DNA of 14,532 nucleotides from Granulosicoccus sp964352535. GTDB lineage: Bacteria; Pseudomonadota; Gammaproteobacteria; Granulosicoccales; Granulosicoccaceae. The position numbers and the translations under genes were made by a program. The notes under the pieces were generated by a model. It did no database searches. It saw only the letters and a program-made list of their open reading frames with translations, and was not told the DNA's origin. Shown one piece after another: positions 6,037 to 13,118 of the stretch. The stretch is taken from positions 1 through 14,532 of the forward strand of contig CAYGSW010000151.1 in the NCBI GenBank assembly GCA_964352535.1, in the 5' to 3' direction. Each line of letters begins with the position of its first letter. Position 1 is the first letter of the stretch.

Positions 6037-7661
6037 TGAGTTCTACTGGCATCTCCCATCACGCGGCCGATGAAAAGGGCCACGACCATGACCATGACGA
6101 GCACGGTCCCGCTCCGGGCCTCATGCGTTGGGTAACAACGACCAACCATAAAGACATTGGAACGTTGTATCTGTGGTTCTCTCTGGTTATGTTCTTCATC
6201 GGTGGGGCGATGGCATTGGTGATTCGGGCCGAGTTGTTCCAGCCCGGTATTCAGATCGTAGACCCGATGTTCTTCAACTCCATGACCACCATGCATGCCA
6301 TTGTCATGATTTTTGGTGTGGTCATGCCAGCATTTGTGGGGCTGGCTAACTGGATGATTCCGATGATGATCGGCGCGCCGGATATGGCATTGCCGCGGCT
6401 TAATAACTGGTCGTTCTGGATCATGCCGTTTGCCTTTGCCATCATGCTATCCACATTGTTCATGGACAGCGGTGGTCCAGCCGGTGGCTGGACGTTGTAT
6501 CCGCCACTGGTCTTGCAGATGGGTGACAGCTTTGCTTATGTCATCTTTGCGATTCACTTCCTTGGCATATCGTCAGTCATGGGTTCCATCAACATCGTGG
6601 CCACCATCTTCAACATGCGTGCCCCTGGCATGACATTCATGAAGATGCCCATGTTTGTCTGGACCTGGCTCATCACAGCTTACCTGCTCATCGCCACTAT
6701 TCCGGTCTTTGCTGGCGCAGTTACGATGTTGCTGACCGACCGCTTTTTTGGCACAAGCTTTTTCAGTGCGGCAGGCGGCGGTGATCCTGTCATGTTCCAG
6801 CATATCTTCTGGTTCTTTGGTCACCCTGAAGTCTATATTCTGATTCTTCCGGCTTTTGGCATCGTGTCTTCCATCATCCCTACGTTTGCTCGCAAGCCAC
6901 TGTTTGGCTATGACTCAATGGTCTACGCCACGGCGTCCATCGCATTTCTGTCGTTCATCGTCTGGGCGCACCATATGTTCACAACCGGCATGCCGCTAGC
7001 GGGTGAGTTGTTCTTCATGTTCTCGACAATGATGATATCGGTGCCCACCGGTGTGAAGGTTTTCAACTGGGTAGCAACGATGTGGCGCGGATCCATGACG
7101 TTCGAGACGCCCATGCTGTTTGCCATAGGGTTTGTCATCATGTTTACCGTGGGTGGCTTGTCAGGATTAATGCTGGCTATCACACCTGCCGACATTCAGT
7201 ATCACGATACGTACTTTGTCGTTGCGCATTTTCATTACGTGCTGGTACCGGGTGCCATCTACTCGCTCATGGCAGCAACGTACTACTGGCTGCCAAAATG
7301 GACGGGCAACATGTACGACGAGACGCTGGGCAAGTGGCATTTCTGGATCTCTACCGTCTTCGTCAACGTACTGTTTTTCCCCATGCATTTTGTGGGTCTG
7401 GCCGGTATGCCACGTCGGATACCCGATTACAGCCTCCAGTTTGCCGACTGGAACATGATCGCCACCATTGGCGCCTTTGGTTTCGGATTCAGCCAGCTCA
7501 TGTTTGTGTACATCATTGTCAAGTGCGTGCGTGGTGGCGAAAAGGCAACCAGTGAAGTGTGGGAAGGTGCCCGGGGTCTTGAGTGGACAGTTGCATCGCC
7601 TGCTCCTTATCACACGTTCGAAACGGCGCCAGCACTTGACGCTAATACTGTAACTCGATAA
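6036..7661 (+). CDS. ctaD: Cytochrome c oxidase subunit I (A-type heme-copper oxidase)
   Basis: Catalytic subunit that reduces O2 to water and pumps protons; 541 residues, 12 expected helices. Ligands are complete: low-spin heme a His87 and His400, heme a3 His398, and CuB His263, His312 and His313. His263 and Tyr267 form the GHPEVY motif of the cross-linked pair, with Glu265 marking the A1 type with a D-channel. K-channel residues Thr338 and Lys341 are in SVPTGVKVFNW. The likely D-channel entry is Asp116 in MIGAPDMALPRLNN. The N-terminal 25 residues are histidine/aspartate-rich (six His in residues 8-23), an extension that could bind metal. The ribosome-binding site GAAGGAG lies inside the coxB end, and the start shares a base with the coxB stop. 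Confidence 0.98.
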   Translation: MSSTGISHHAADEKGHDHDHDEHGPAPGLMRWVTTTNHKDIGTLYLWFSLVMFFIGGAMALVIRAELFQPGIQIVDPMFFNSMTTMHAIVMIFGVVMPAFVGLANWMIPMMIGAPDMALPRLNNWSFWIMPFAFAIMLSTLFMDSGGPAGGWTLYPPLVLQMGDSFAYVIFAIHFLGISSVMGSINIVATIFNMRAPGMTFMKMPMFVWTWLITAYLLIATIPVFAGAVTMLLTDRFFGTSFFSAAGGGDPVMFQHIFWFFGHPEVYILILPAFGIVSSIIPTFARKPLFGYDSMVYATASIAFLSFIVWAHHMFTTGMPLAGELFFMFSTMMISVPTGVKVFNWVATMWRGSMTFETPMLFAIGFVIMFTVGGLSGLMLAITPADIQYHDTYFVVAHFHYVLVPGAIYSLMAATYYWLPKWTGNMYDETLGKWHFWISTVFVNVLFFPMHFVGLAGMPRRIPDYSLQFADWNMIATIGAFGFGFSQLMFVYIIVKCVRGGEKATSEVWEGARGLEWTVASPAPYHTFETAPALDANTVTR

Positions 7662-7695
7662 GTCAGGGTTTTATAATTAGTCCATCGGATACTTG

Positions 7696-7899
7696 ATGAG
7701 CGAGAAGAACGCTAACAGCGGTACGACGGCACTGGTCCCGTCTCATGCCCCGACTCAGGGGCAGGAGACGGGTGGTGTGGTCAGCAAACCCGGATTCATT
7801 CGGCGCTATCGCTTGCCGTTATTTCTGGCTTTCGTTGCGGTGTGTCTGTACGCAACCAGCATTCTCTATATTCTCTATGGCAGAGGGGAAATTCTGTGA
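7696..7899 (+). CDS. Small single-helix membrane protein, cytochrome oxidase small assembly type
   Basis: 67 residues from ATG 7696; a TTG at 7693 is in frame directly before it. A polar, disordered-looking first 35 residues is followed by one transmembrane helix (about 40-62, PLFLAFVAVCLYATSILYILYG) and a short tail. Short one-helix proteins sit at this place, between ctaD and ctaG, in many beta- and gammaproteobacteria and are annotated as cytochrome oxidase small assembly proteins; this identification rests on position, size and topology rather than a diagnostic motif. The stop TGA (7897-7899) overlaps the GTG start of ctaG, so the two are probably co-translated. Confidence 0.7.
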   Translation: MSEKNANSGTTALVPSHAPTQGQETGGVVSKPGFIRRYRLPLFLAFVAVCLYATSILYILYGRGEIL

Positions 7900-8507
7900 G
7901 TGGCGATAGCTCGAACATCGGTGTTAGTGCTGCCAATGAAACAACACAATTATCGACCGGACAGAAAAAGTCGCAGTCACATCTCAAGGTGGCTGGCAAG
8001 ATGCTCGGACTTGCCATTGGCATGTTCGGTTTCGGTTATGCCATGGTACCGATGTACAACATTATCTGCGACATTACCGGATTAAACGGCAAGACCGGCA
8101 GGGTGAGTGTTGAGTCGGTAGCAGCGGCTGAAGCGCTGGAGGATCGTGAAGTTATCGTAGAGTTTGTCTCGAGTATCAACCAGGGTGGTTCCTGGATATT
8201 CAGGCCGGAAGTCAAGACCATGACTGTGCAACCGGGAAAGCTCTACACCACCAGCTATTACGCAGAGAACCTGACGGATGCCTACGTTGTCGCGCAGGCC
8301 ACCCCCAGTGTCTCACCGTTTGCTGCGGCGAAGCACTTCAACAAGACTGAGTGCTTCTGTTTTACCCGTCAGCCTTTCGAGGGCAAGAGCTCGAAGGATA
8401 TGCCGATAACTTTTATTATTGATGAAGATTTACCCATTAATATCGATAGAGTAACGTTGTCTTACACCTTCTTTCGCTCGCCTGAGCAAGGTGCTGACCA
8501 AAGTTAA
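7896..8507 (+). CDS. ctaG: Cytochrome c oxidase assembly protein CtaG/Cox11
   Basis: Copper chaperone that delivers copper to the CuB site of subunit I. I take GTG 7896 as the start (203 residues): AGAGGGGAA ends about 5 nt upstream, and the codon overlaps the previous stop (GTGA). An in-frame GTG at 7842 would add 18 residues inside the previous gene. There is one transmembrane helix (about 32-51) with the following PMYNIICDITGLNG, then a periplasmic Ig-like domain with the diagnostic copper-binding ECFCF motif (152-156). After that come FEGKSSKDMPITFIIDEDLP and a C-terminal 'TLSYTFF', all typical of Cox11. The extended N-terminal 30 residues are polar. Confidence 0.95.
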   Translation: MSGDSSNIGVSAANETTQLSTGQKKSQSHLKVAGKMLGLAIGMFGFGYAMVPMYNIICDITGLNGKTGRVSVESVAAAEALEDREVIVEFVSSINQGGSWIFRPEVKTMTVQPGKLYTTSYYAENLTDAYVVAQATPSVSPFAAAKHFNKTECFCFTRQPFEGKSSKDMPITFIIDEDLPINIDRVTLSYTFFRSPEQGADQS

Positions 8508-8560
8508 GTCCTGTTTGTTGATGAGAAACCGGGGGTTGTTGGCCCTCAAAAGGATCGTGT

Positions 8561-9433
8561 ATGAGTAGTACGACATCAGCCTATTACATCCCTCATGCCG
8601 CACGTTGGCCCATAGTCGGATCGATAGGCCTTTTCATATTTTTCTACGGGTTTGCTACCTGGTTGAACGAAGGGCCTTTTGGCAAGGAAATGTTTTTCCT
8701 TGGCACGGGCATCGTCGTTTTCATGATGTTCGGCTGGTTTGGGACCGTTGCCAAGGAAAGTGAATCAGGCACCTACAACTCACAGGTGGATTCGTCTTTT
8801 CGCATGTGCATGATGTGGTTCATATTCTCTGAAGTGATGTTCTTTGCGGCATTCTTTGGAGCATTGTTCTATGCACGATCGTTCTCTGGTCCGTGGTTGG
8901 GCGGCGTAGGCGGTGGTGGTGCTGAAATGACCAACCAAGTGCTGCATCTGGGGCATGACTATGTCTGGCCAAGTAATGGTCCTGCCCACATCGGTGGCGA
9001 CTTCAAGCAAATGGGCTGGTTTGGGCTGCCATTGATCAACACACTGTTGTTACTATCCAGTGGACTGACCTGCACATTCGCACATCATGCTATTCGAGCC
9101 GGCCATCGCAAGCCGTTTATCCTTTGGCTGCTGGCGACGGTATCGCTTGGGTTTATCTTTGTGGGCCTTCAGGCTTACGAGTACTACCACGCGTACCACG
9201 CCCTGAACCTCAAGATGACGAGCGGTATTTACGGTTCAACGTTCTTCATGCTTACAGGTTTTCACGGATTCCACGTCACGATGGGAGCGATTATCCTGTT
9301 GGTGGTTATGCTGCGAGCCATGCGTAATCACTTTAGCTCGGACAATCATTTCGCATTCGAAGCTGCGGCCTGGTATTGGCATTTTGTTGACGTTGTCTGG
9401 TTGGGACTGTTCATATTCGTCTATCTGCTCTGA
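8561..9433 (+). CDS. coxC: Cytochrome c oxidase subunit III
   Basis: Seven-helix core subunit that stabilises subunit I and supports proton uptake. 290 residues. Recognisable are the N-terminal YYIPHAARWPIVGS, the helix III glutamate in FIFSEVMFFAAFF (Glu91), LQAYEYYHA (203-211), the TGFHGFHV segment (232-239) and the C-terminal signature WYWHFVDVVWLGLF (271-284). AAAGGAT lies upstream of ATG 8561. A loop of about 35 residues between helices III and IV (108-150, glycine-rich GGVGGGG) is somewhat long, as in other gammaproteobacterial subunit III proteins. A strong hairpin begins 13 nt after the stop. Confidence 0.97.
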   Translation: MSSTTSAYYIPHAARWPIVGSIGLFIFFYGFATWLNEGPFGKEMFFLGTGIVVFMMFGWFGTVAKESESGTYNSQVDSSFRMCMMWFIFSEVMFFAAFFGALFYARSFSGPWLGGVGGGGAEMTNQVLHLGHDYVWPSNGPAHIGGDFKQMGWFGLPLINTLLLLSSGLTCTFAHHAIRAGHRKPFILWLLATVSLGFIFVGLQAYEYYHAYHALNLKMTSGIYGSTFFMLTGFHGFHVTMGAIILLVVMLRAMRNHFSSDNHFAFEAAAWYWHFVDVVWLGLFIFVYLL

Positions 9434-9445
9434 GTACACTATTGT

Positions 9446-9485
9446 TTCGTCAACCTGATAATGTCAACGTTATCAGGTTGACGAA
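9446..9485. terminator. Long perfect hairpin after coxC
   Basis: TTCGTCAACCTGATAA (9446-9461) and TTATCAGGTTGACGAA (9470-9485) are exact 16-base complements around an 8-base loop TGTCAACG. After one mismatch, two more base pairs follow. It starts 13 nt past the coxC stop. It has no T-tract on either side, so it is either a factor-assisted terminator, a 3'-end stabiliser that separates the coxBDGC transcript from the rest, or a protein-binding palindrome. The structure is certain; the function is inferred. Confidence 0.6.
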
Positions 9486-9574
9486 CCACTCGGACAAGCT
9501 CCTAGACAAACGCGCTTCACCGTAGTTGCTAACGCTTAAACAACTAAACGCTGGGCCTAATGTAGCAAGCACTC

Positions 9575-9597
9575 AGAGGGCGGATTTTCCGCTCTTT
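9575..9597 (+). terminator. Candidate weak intrinsic terminator
   Basis: AGAGGGCGGA - TTT - TCCGCTCTTT can fold as a 10-bp stem with two G-T pairs and a 3-base loop. The T-rich 3' arm is followed by ATC. It would end transcription arriving from coxC. The U-tract is short, so the call is tentative. Confidence 0.35.
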
Positions 9598-9610
9598 ATC
9601 GTTGGTAACT

Positions 9611-9632
9611 CTCATGTTTCATGCAACATGAG
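9611..9632. repeat. Short hairpin in the coxC-DUF2909 gap
   Basis: CTCATGTT (9611-9618) and AACATGAG (9625-9632) are exact 8-base complements around the loop TCATGC. No T-tract follows. It is the third hairpin within 190 nt of non-coding DNA between two convergent genes. The role is unknown. Confidence 0.5.
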
Positions 9633-9726
9633 CAATTGTGGAAAGCCAAAGTAGCAAGGCAGTTCTGAGCACGGGCGTCATTGGCCACTATTGGCAAACG
9701 GTACGTGACGTTTTGAGCTTTAAGAA

Positions 9727-10041
9727 TTAAAATCCTTCACTGATGGGGCGCCTGCCACCGCCTTCGCTGCGCTGCTCTGAAGTAGAAGAGCTCGCCTCCG
9801 GGTCCGTTGTGGACACACTGGACTGACCCGATAAAGGGCTTGGGTTAAGCTCGATTACGCCAGTGGCCCCCGCGATCATCACCACCATGATGGCTACGAT
9901 AGACAAGCCAATGCGTACAGATAGAGCGTTCACCGTTCTATTGGATTGTCCTTTGTCTTTCACCAGGAAATACAGCCCTGAGAACAGACTGACAATAACG
10001 AATCCGAGTAGCAATAGAACAATAAGTTTAACGAGTAGCAT
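9727..10041 (-). CDS. DUF2909 / twin transmembrane protein with low-complexity tail
   Basis: 104 residues. Two membrane helices (about 4-26 and 43-63) are joined by a short polar loop, FLVKDKGQSNRTVNALSVRIGLS, which is the conserved core of the DUF2909 'twin transmembrane' family. Family members are typically around 70 residues; this one carries an extra C-terminal stretch of about 38 residues rich in Ser, Thr, Glu and Gly. It lies on the opposite strand inside the oxidase locus, divergent from SURF1 with 45 nt between them. As I recall, this arrangement is common in gammaproteobacteria. The function is unknown; an oxidase-related role is inferred from position. No strong Shine-Dalgarno precedes the start. 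Confidence 0.8.
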   Translation of the reverse strand: MLLVKLIVLLLLGFVIVSLFSGLYFLVKDKGQSNRTVNALSVRIGLSIVAIMVVMIAGATGVIELNPSPLSGQSSVSTTDPEASSSTSEQRSEGGGRRPISEGF

Positions 10042-10086
10042 GGAGCAGGAGAGTCTTGATAGGTTTGTCTGTACGAGGGTACCACT

Positions 10087-10872
10087 ATGCGAATCGGTAA
10101 CCGCAGGTTTGCGCCAAAGCTGTGGGCGTGGATGCTCTACGTGACTGTGCTGTCATGCATGCTCTGGTTGGGCAATTGGCAATTGAACAGAGCCGCATTG
10201 AAAGTATCATTGCAAGAGGCTGCCGAGACGGCCAGAAACAACCCTGCAGTGCCGCTTCAGCAGATAACCGATCTTGAGTCTGCAGCAACGAGTTACCAGC
10301 GTGTCTCTCTGGCTGGTTCGTACGACGACGAACGGCAATTTCTTTGGGACAACCGCACGCACAACGGGCAGGCTGGGTATGAAGTGATCTCGGTAATTGC
10401 TCTGGACACAGGCGGGTTGGCGCTTGTCAATCGCGGGTGGGTCGCGCCAGGTGCAAGTCGGCAAGAGCTACCGGATGTAGCTTTGCCATCAGACGCCGTA
10501 GCACAGAAGGTCATTATAGAGGGCTATGTGTCAAGACCATCCAAGGGTTTTGCCAGTGGCGATGCGCTTACCCGAACCGACAAATGGCCGATGCTGATTC
10601 AGTATTTTGACTATGAGGCGATCGCTGAGGCGCTAGGTGAGCCGATTATTCCTGTCATCGTACAAGCTCAGGCATTGGGAACGGATGCTACGACGGCGAC
10701 TGTGTTAACGTCGCGACCCGAATGGCTAAAAGCGAACTGGCAACCGGCTGCATCAGGACCTGCAAAGCACTATAGTTATGCTTTTCAGTGGTTCACCATG
10801 GCATTGGCGTTAACCGGCATCTTTGTGGTGGTCAACATCGAGAAAAGCGCATCGAAGGCACTAGAACCATGA
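10087..10872 (+). CDS. SURF1 family oxidase assembly protein
   Basis: Membrane protein involved in inserting heme a into subunit I. 261 residues in the usual two-helix layout: helix 1 (about 13-29) leading into LGNWQLNRA (28-36), a periplasmic domain with FLWDNRTHNGQAGYEV (85-100) and LALVNRGWVAPG (111-122), then helix 2 preceded by KHYSYAFQWF (227-236). All are SURF1 hallmarks. ATG 10087 has GAGGG about 9 nt upstream. It begins a plus-strand group with the Sco-like gene and ctaB, probably from a promoter in the 45-nt divergent space shared with the DUF2909 gene. Confidence 0.93.
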   Translation: MRIGNRRFAPKLWAWMLYVTVLSCMLWLGNWQLNRAALKVSLQEAAETARNNPAVPLQQITDLESAATSYQRVSLAGSYDDERQFLWDNRTHNGQAGYEVISVIALDTGGLALVNRGWVAPGASRQELPDVALPSDAVAQKVIIEGYVSRPSKGFASGDALTRTDKWPMLIQYFDYEAIAEALGEPIIPVIVQAQALGTDATTATVLTSRPEWLKANWQPAASGPAKHYSYAFQWFTMALALTGIFVVVNIEKSASKALEP

Positions 10873-10911
10873 TTTTTCTCACAGGTAGTGAAAGAGCAGG
10901 TAACCCTTATC

Positions 10912-11565
10912 ATGAGTGATACTTCCAACATGTTGCAGCCTGAGCTTCCGCAGATAGACCTTGCCAGCCGCAGGCGATCCAGAATAAAGCTGTTATCGAT
11001 ATTTGCCATTTTTGCAGTGCCGCTCATCCTGGCCAGTATCTATCTGCAGATTGTTCGCACCAGCGGTGGAACCATTGGTGATACCGCTCGCGGGCAGCTT
11101 ATCAAGCCAGCTGTGCCACTCACTGAATTCGCCCTGCAAGTCGGTTCCAGTGAGGAGTTCACTCTGGATTCCGTGCGAGGTGTATGGACGATGCTGTACG
11201 TTCCTGTCGGGGATTGTCTCGAGGCTTGCGAGCGAAACCTCTATCACATGCGTCAGGTGCGTCTGGCGCTTAACCACCGGATGGATCGTGTGCAACGAGC
11301 CGTGCTGATGGCGTCGCCTACCCAAATCAGCCAGGCGCTGCTGACTGAGCATCCGGGACTCATCGCAGACACCGGAACCCCTGAGGAACAGGCGGTACTC
11401 AGTGCTCAGATCGACGCAGCACAAACCGACATGCCGCCGCTGCAGGATGCAATTTATCTAATTGATCCCTTTGGCAATCTCATGTTGAGATTTCCGTCAG
11501 ACCTTGAGCCCAATATGATGCTCAAGGACATCAAGCACCTGTTAAAAGTATCTCGCATCGGGTAG
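10912..11565 (+). CDS. Membrane-anchored thioredoxin-fold protein, Sco-like, oxidase-associated
   Basis: 217 residues from ATG 10912; an in-frame GTG at 10888 would add eight. One membrane anchor (about 25-45, LLSIFAIFAVPLILASIYLQ) precedes a periplasmic domain. GVWTMLYVPVGDCLEACERN contains a CxxxC pair (Cys102, Cys106) in the place of the Sco1 copper site, followed by LYHMRQVRLAL and DRVQRAVL. Near the end, DAIYLIDPFGNLMLRFP matches the 'YLIDP-G' strand of Sco/thioredoxin folds. The copper-ligand histidine that Sco proteins carry just before that strand is not there (PPLQDAIY). The family is common between SURF1 and Cox15/CtaB genes, and a thiol-redox role at CuA or heme insertion is inferred. 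Confidence 0.75.
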   Translation: MSDTSNMLQPELPQIDLASRRRSRIKLLSIFAIFAVPLILASIYLQIVRTSGGTIGDTARGQLIKPAVPLTEFALQVGSSEEFTLDSVRGVWTMLYVPVGDCLEACERNLYHMRQVRLALNHRMDRVQRAVLMASPTQISQALLTEHPGLIADTGTPEEQAVLSAQIDAAQTDMPPLQDAIYLIDPFGNLMLRFPSDLEPNMMLKDIKHLLKVSRIG

Positions 11566-11618
11566 TCTTTCGATTGGTGCCCACACATTCGTAGGTTGCC
11601 CGGTCTCTCTAAATCGCC

Positions 11619-12563
11619 ATGAAATCCACTTCGCAAGTAAATTCGCAAGTAAAGCAGGCTGATACCGTATTCAGCCATTCGGTACGGCATTGGCGAGACT
11701 ATCTGGAAATCACCAAGCCCAAAGTGGTTTTGTTGCTGGTGTTTACTGCATTAGTGGGTATGGCACTAGCGGTGCCATTGTGGTTGCCGCTGCAGGAAAC
11801 GTTTTTTGGCTTGCTTGGAATCGGCCTGGCGTCAAGCTCAGCTGCGGCTATCAACCATGTGATCGATCAGCGTAGCGATGCGATCATGAAACGCACTGAA
11901 AACCGGCCAATCCCGCAAGGTTCTCTGACCACCCGACAGTGTCTGACGTTTGCTATGAGCATAGGGCTGATTGCCATGGTGATGCTGGTAACGCTGGTAA
12001 ATACACTCACCGCTGTACTCACCTTTTTCTCCTTGATCGGATATGCCATCGTCTACACGGTCTATCTGAAACGTGCTACGCCACAGAACATCGTGATTGG
12101 AGGTGCCGCTGGAGCCATGCCCCCGGTACTCGGATGGGCGGCTGTGACCAATGAAGTAACCGCTGCTCCGTTGTTGTTGTTTCTTATTGTCTTCATCTGG
12201 ACGCCTCCGCATTTCTGGGCATTGGCCATTCATCGGCGCGACGACTACGCCAAGGTGGATATTCCCATGTTGCCAGTGACTCACGGCATACCGTTTACGC
12301 GCATACAGATCTTTCTTTACACGGTATTACTGGTTCTGGTCACTATCCTTCCCTATCTCATCCAGATGAGTGGCCCGCTTTATCTTGTGGGTGCAATAGT
12401 GCTTGGCGCCATGTTCCTGTGGCATGCCTGGAAGATGTTCGACGATAGCGCAACCCGACAGCCGATCAAGACGTTTGTATTTTCGATCAATTACTTGATG
12501 TGGCTTTTCGGAATCATGTTGATCGATCATTACATACCAGTGATCGTTAGCCTCTTCAGGTAA
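11619..12563 (+). CDS. cyoE/ctaB: Protoheme IX farnesyltransferase (heme O synthase)
   Basis: Membrane prenyltransferase that adds a farnesyl group to heme b to give heme O, the precursor of heme a. 314 residues, with multiple hydrophobic helices. The first Asp-rich motif is N79-H-V-I-D83-Q-R-S-D87, followed by MKRTENRPIPQG. The conserved YLKRATPQNIVIGGAAGAMPP (149-169), WTPPHFWALAIHRRDDYAKVDIPMLPV (194-220) and the following THGIP complete the family signature. Weak Shine-Dalgarno upstream of ATG 11619. It is last in the oxidase group; Cox15/CtaA, which converts heme O to heme A and often lies next to it, is absent here. Confidence 0.96.
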   Translation: MKSTSQVNSQVKQADTVFSHSVRHWRDYLEITKPKVVLLLVFTALVGMALAVPLWLPLQETFFGLLGIGLASSSAAAINHVIDQRSDAIMKRTENRPIPQGSLTTRQCLTFAMSIGLIAMVMLVTLVNTLTAVLTFFSLIGYAIVYTVYLKRATPQNIVIGGAAGAMPPVLGWAAVTNEVTAAPLLLFLIVFIWTPPHFWALAIHRRDDYAKVDIPMLPVTHGIPFTRIQIFLYTVLLVLVTILPYLIQMSGPLYLVGAIVLGAMFLWHAWKMFDDSATRQPIKTFVFSINYLMWLFGIMLIDHYIPVIVSLFR

Positions 12564-12606
12564 GCCGTACAGCTCTTAGTGCTGCTGCGCTACTGAGCAA
12601 CGCTAT

Positions 12607-12885
12607 CCGGACATCATCCTGGTTCGGAAACCTTGTGCTCGTGCCGCTTTGTACTGCCAGCACGCTGGGCGCAAACTGCAATTGCTTCTGATCCATCATA
12701 TCGATAGCCTGCCTGAACGGCAATCCGTCAGTGAGGCTGTCGGCATGGAGCAATACCACAACCTACTGCAGGGCATTCCCATCTGCATCGACGGTGGTCA
12801 ATGTCAATTTACCGGGTGCATATTTCGCTTGCGGCAGCATGCCACCGACAGCCAGAGCTGTGAGTACGGCCAGACGGACAGCCTT
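12607..12885 (-). pseudogene. Decayed plastocyanin-like ('methylamine utilization'-type) exported protein
   Basis: Read on the minus strand from 12885, one frame gives K-AVRLAVLTALAVGGMLPQA (a signal-peptide-like segment), then YAPGKLTLTTVDADGNALQ. An in-frame TAG follows at 12763-12765, then in the same frame VVVLLHADSLTDGLPF, AIDMMDQKQLQFAPSVLAVQ and SGTSTRFPNQDDVR. The pattern 'VTVVDADGKPL--AVVYL', 'IDQ--K-F-P-VL-VQ-GT-V-FPN-D-VRHHVYSFS' is that of small periplasmic cupredoxin-like proteins often annotated methylamine utilization protein or plastocyanin. Homology ends at 12607, exactly before the expected 'HHVYSFS' segment, so the copper-site half is missing. The codon before AAG is TAG, not ATG, so the start is gone too. 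Three independent lesions mark it as dead. The family name comes from recall of the conserved pattern. Confidence 0.65.
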
Positions 12886-12910
12886 CTAGGAGGCTGTCCG
12901 TCAACTGGCC
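12868..12910. repeat. 43-bp imperfect inverted repeat over the 5' end of the cupredoxin pseudogene
   Basis: GACGGACAGCCT (12873-12884) and AGGCTGTCCGTC (12891-12902) are exact 12-base complements around TCTAGG. After a 3-base bulge (AAC), GGCCA (12868-12872) pairs with TGGCC (12906-12910). No T-tract flanks either side. The left arm coincides with the first codons of the pseudogene's signal peptide, so the right arm is an inverted copy of them. It may be a terminator needing a factor, a quasipalindrome mutation scar, or the trace of a mobile element. Confidence 0.65.
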
Positions 12911-13118
12911 GAGGCGTGTCGGAATAGCGACAACGGCAGTTCGATATTCATTGCCATCAAAGCGGTCATCGGAAAATGTTCATAGTGCGGTATTATCGTT
13001 CTCTGAGAGCCAACGGTTCGTAAAAGTCGTATCAATGTGTATTCGTTAATCGGCTGTTCGCTTGCGCAACCGGTGGGCAGCAAGACACCGCAATTACTTA
13101 ACAAGTCTCACTATTATC
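12911..13118. other. Non-coding or degenerate stretch before the LysR gene
   Basis: No intact gene. On the minus strand one frame, from just after a stop at 12980-12982 down to the inverted repeat, reads TFSDDRFDGNEYRTAVVAIP and then TRLGQLTDSL, which has a protein-like composition but no recognised family and no start codon. It may be further debris. The promoter of the LysR-type gene should lie in the last 100 nt, but I could not single out convincing -35/-10 boxes. Confidence 0.35.

Noticed and set aside
6036..7661. Long antisense and alternate-frame open stretches inside ctaD, coxB, ctaB and other strong genes (for example 7082-7555 plus, 7167-7613 minus, 11838-12284 minus)
   Set aside because: They lie wholly within genes with unmistakable protein motifs, have no independent ribosome-binding sites or family motifs, and have compositions expected of shadow frames.
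12573..12600. Hairpin just after ctaB (GCTC..AGT/ACT..GAGC)
   Set aside because: Seven base pairs with a bulge and no T-tract; not distinguishable from chance.
12649..12927. 92-residue plus-strand open frame after ctaB
   Set aside because: Antisense to the cupredoxin remnant, whose minus-strand translation shows the recognisable family pattern; cysteine-rich random-like composition.
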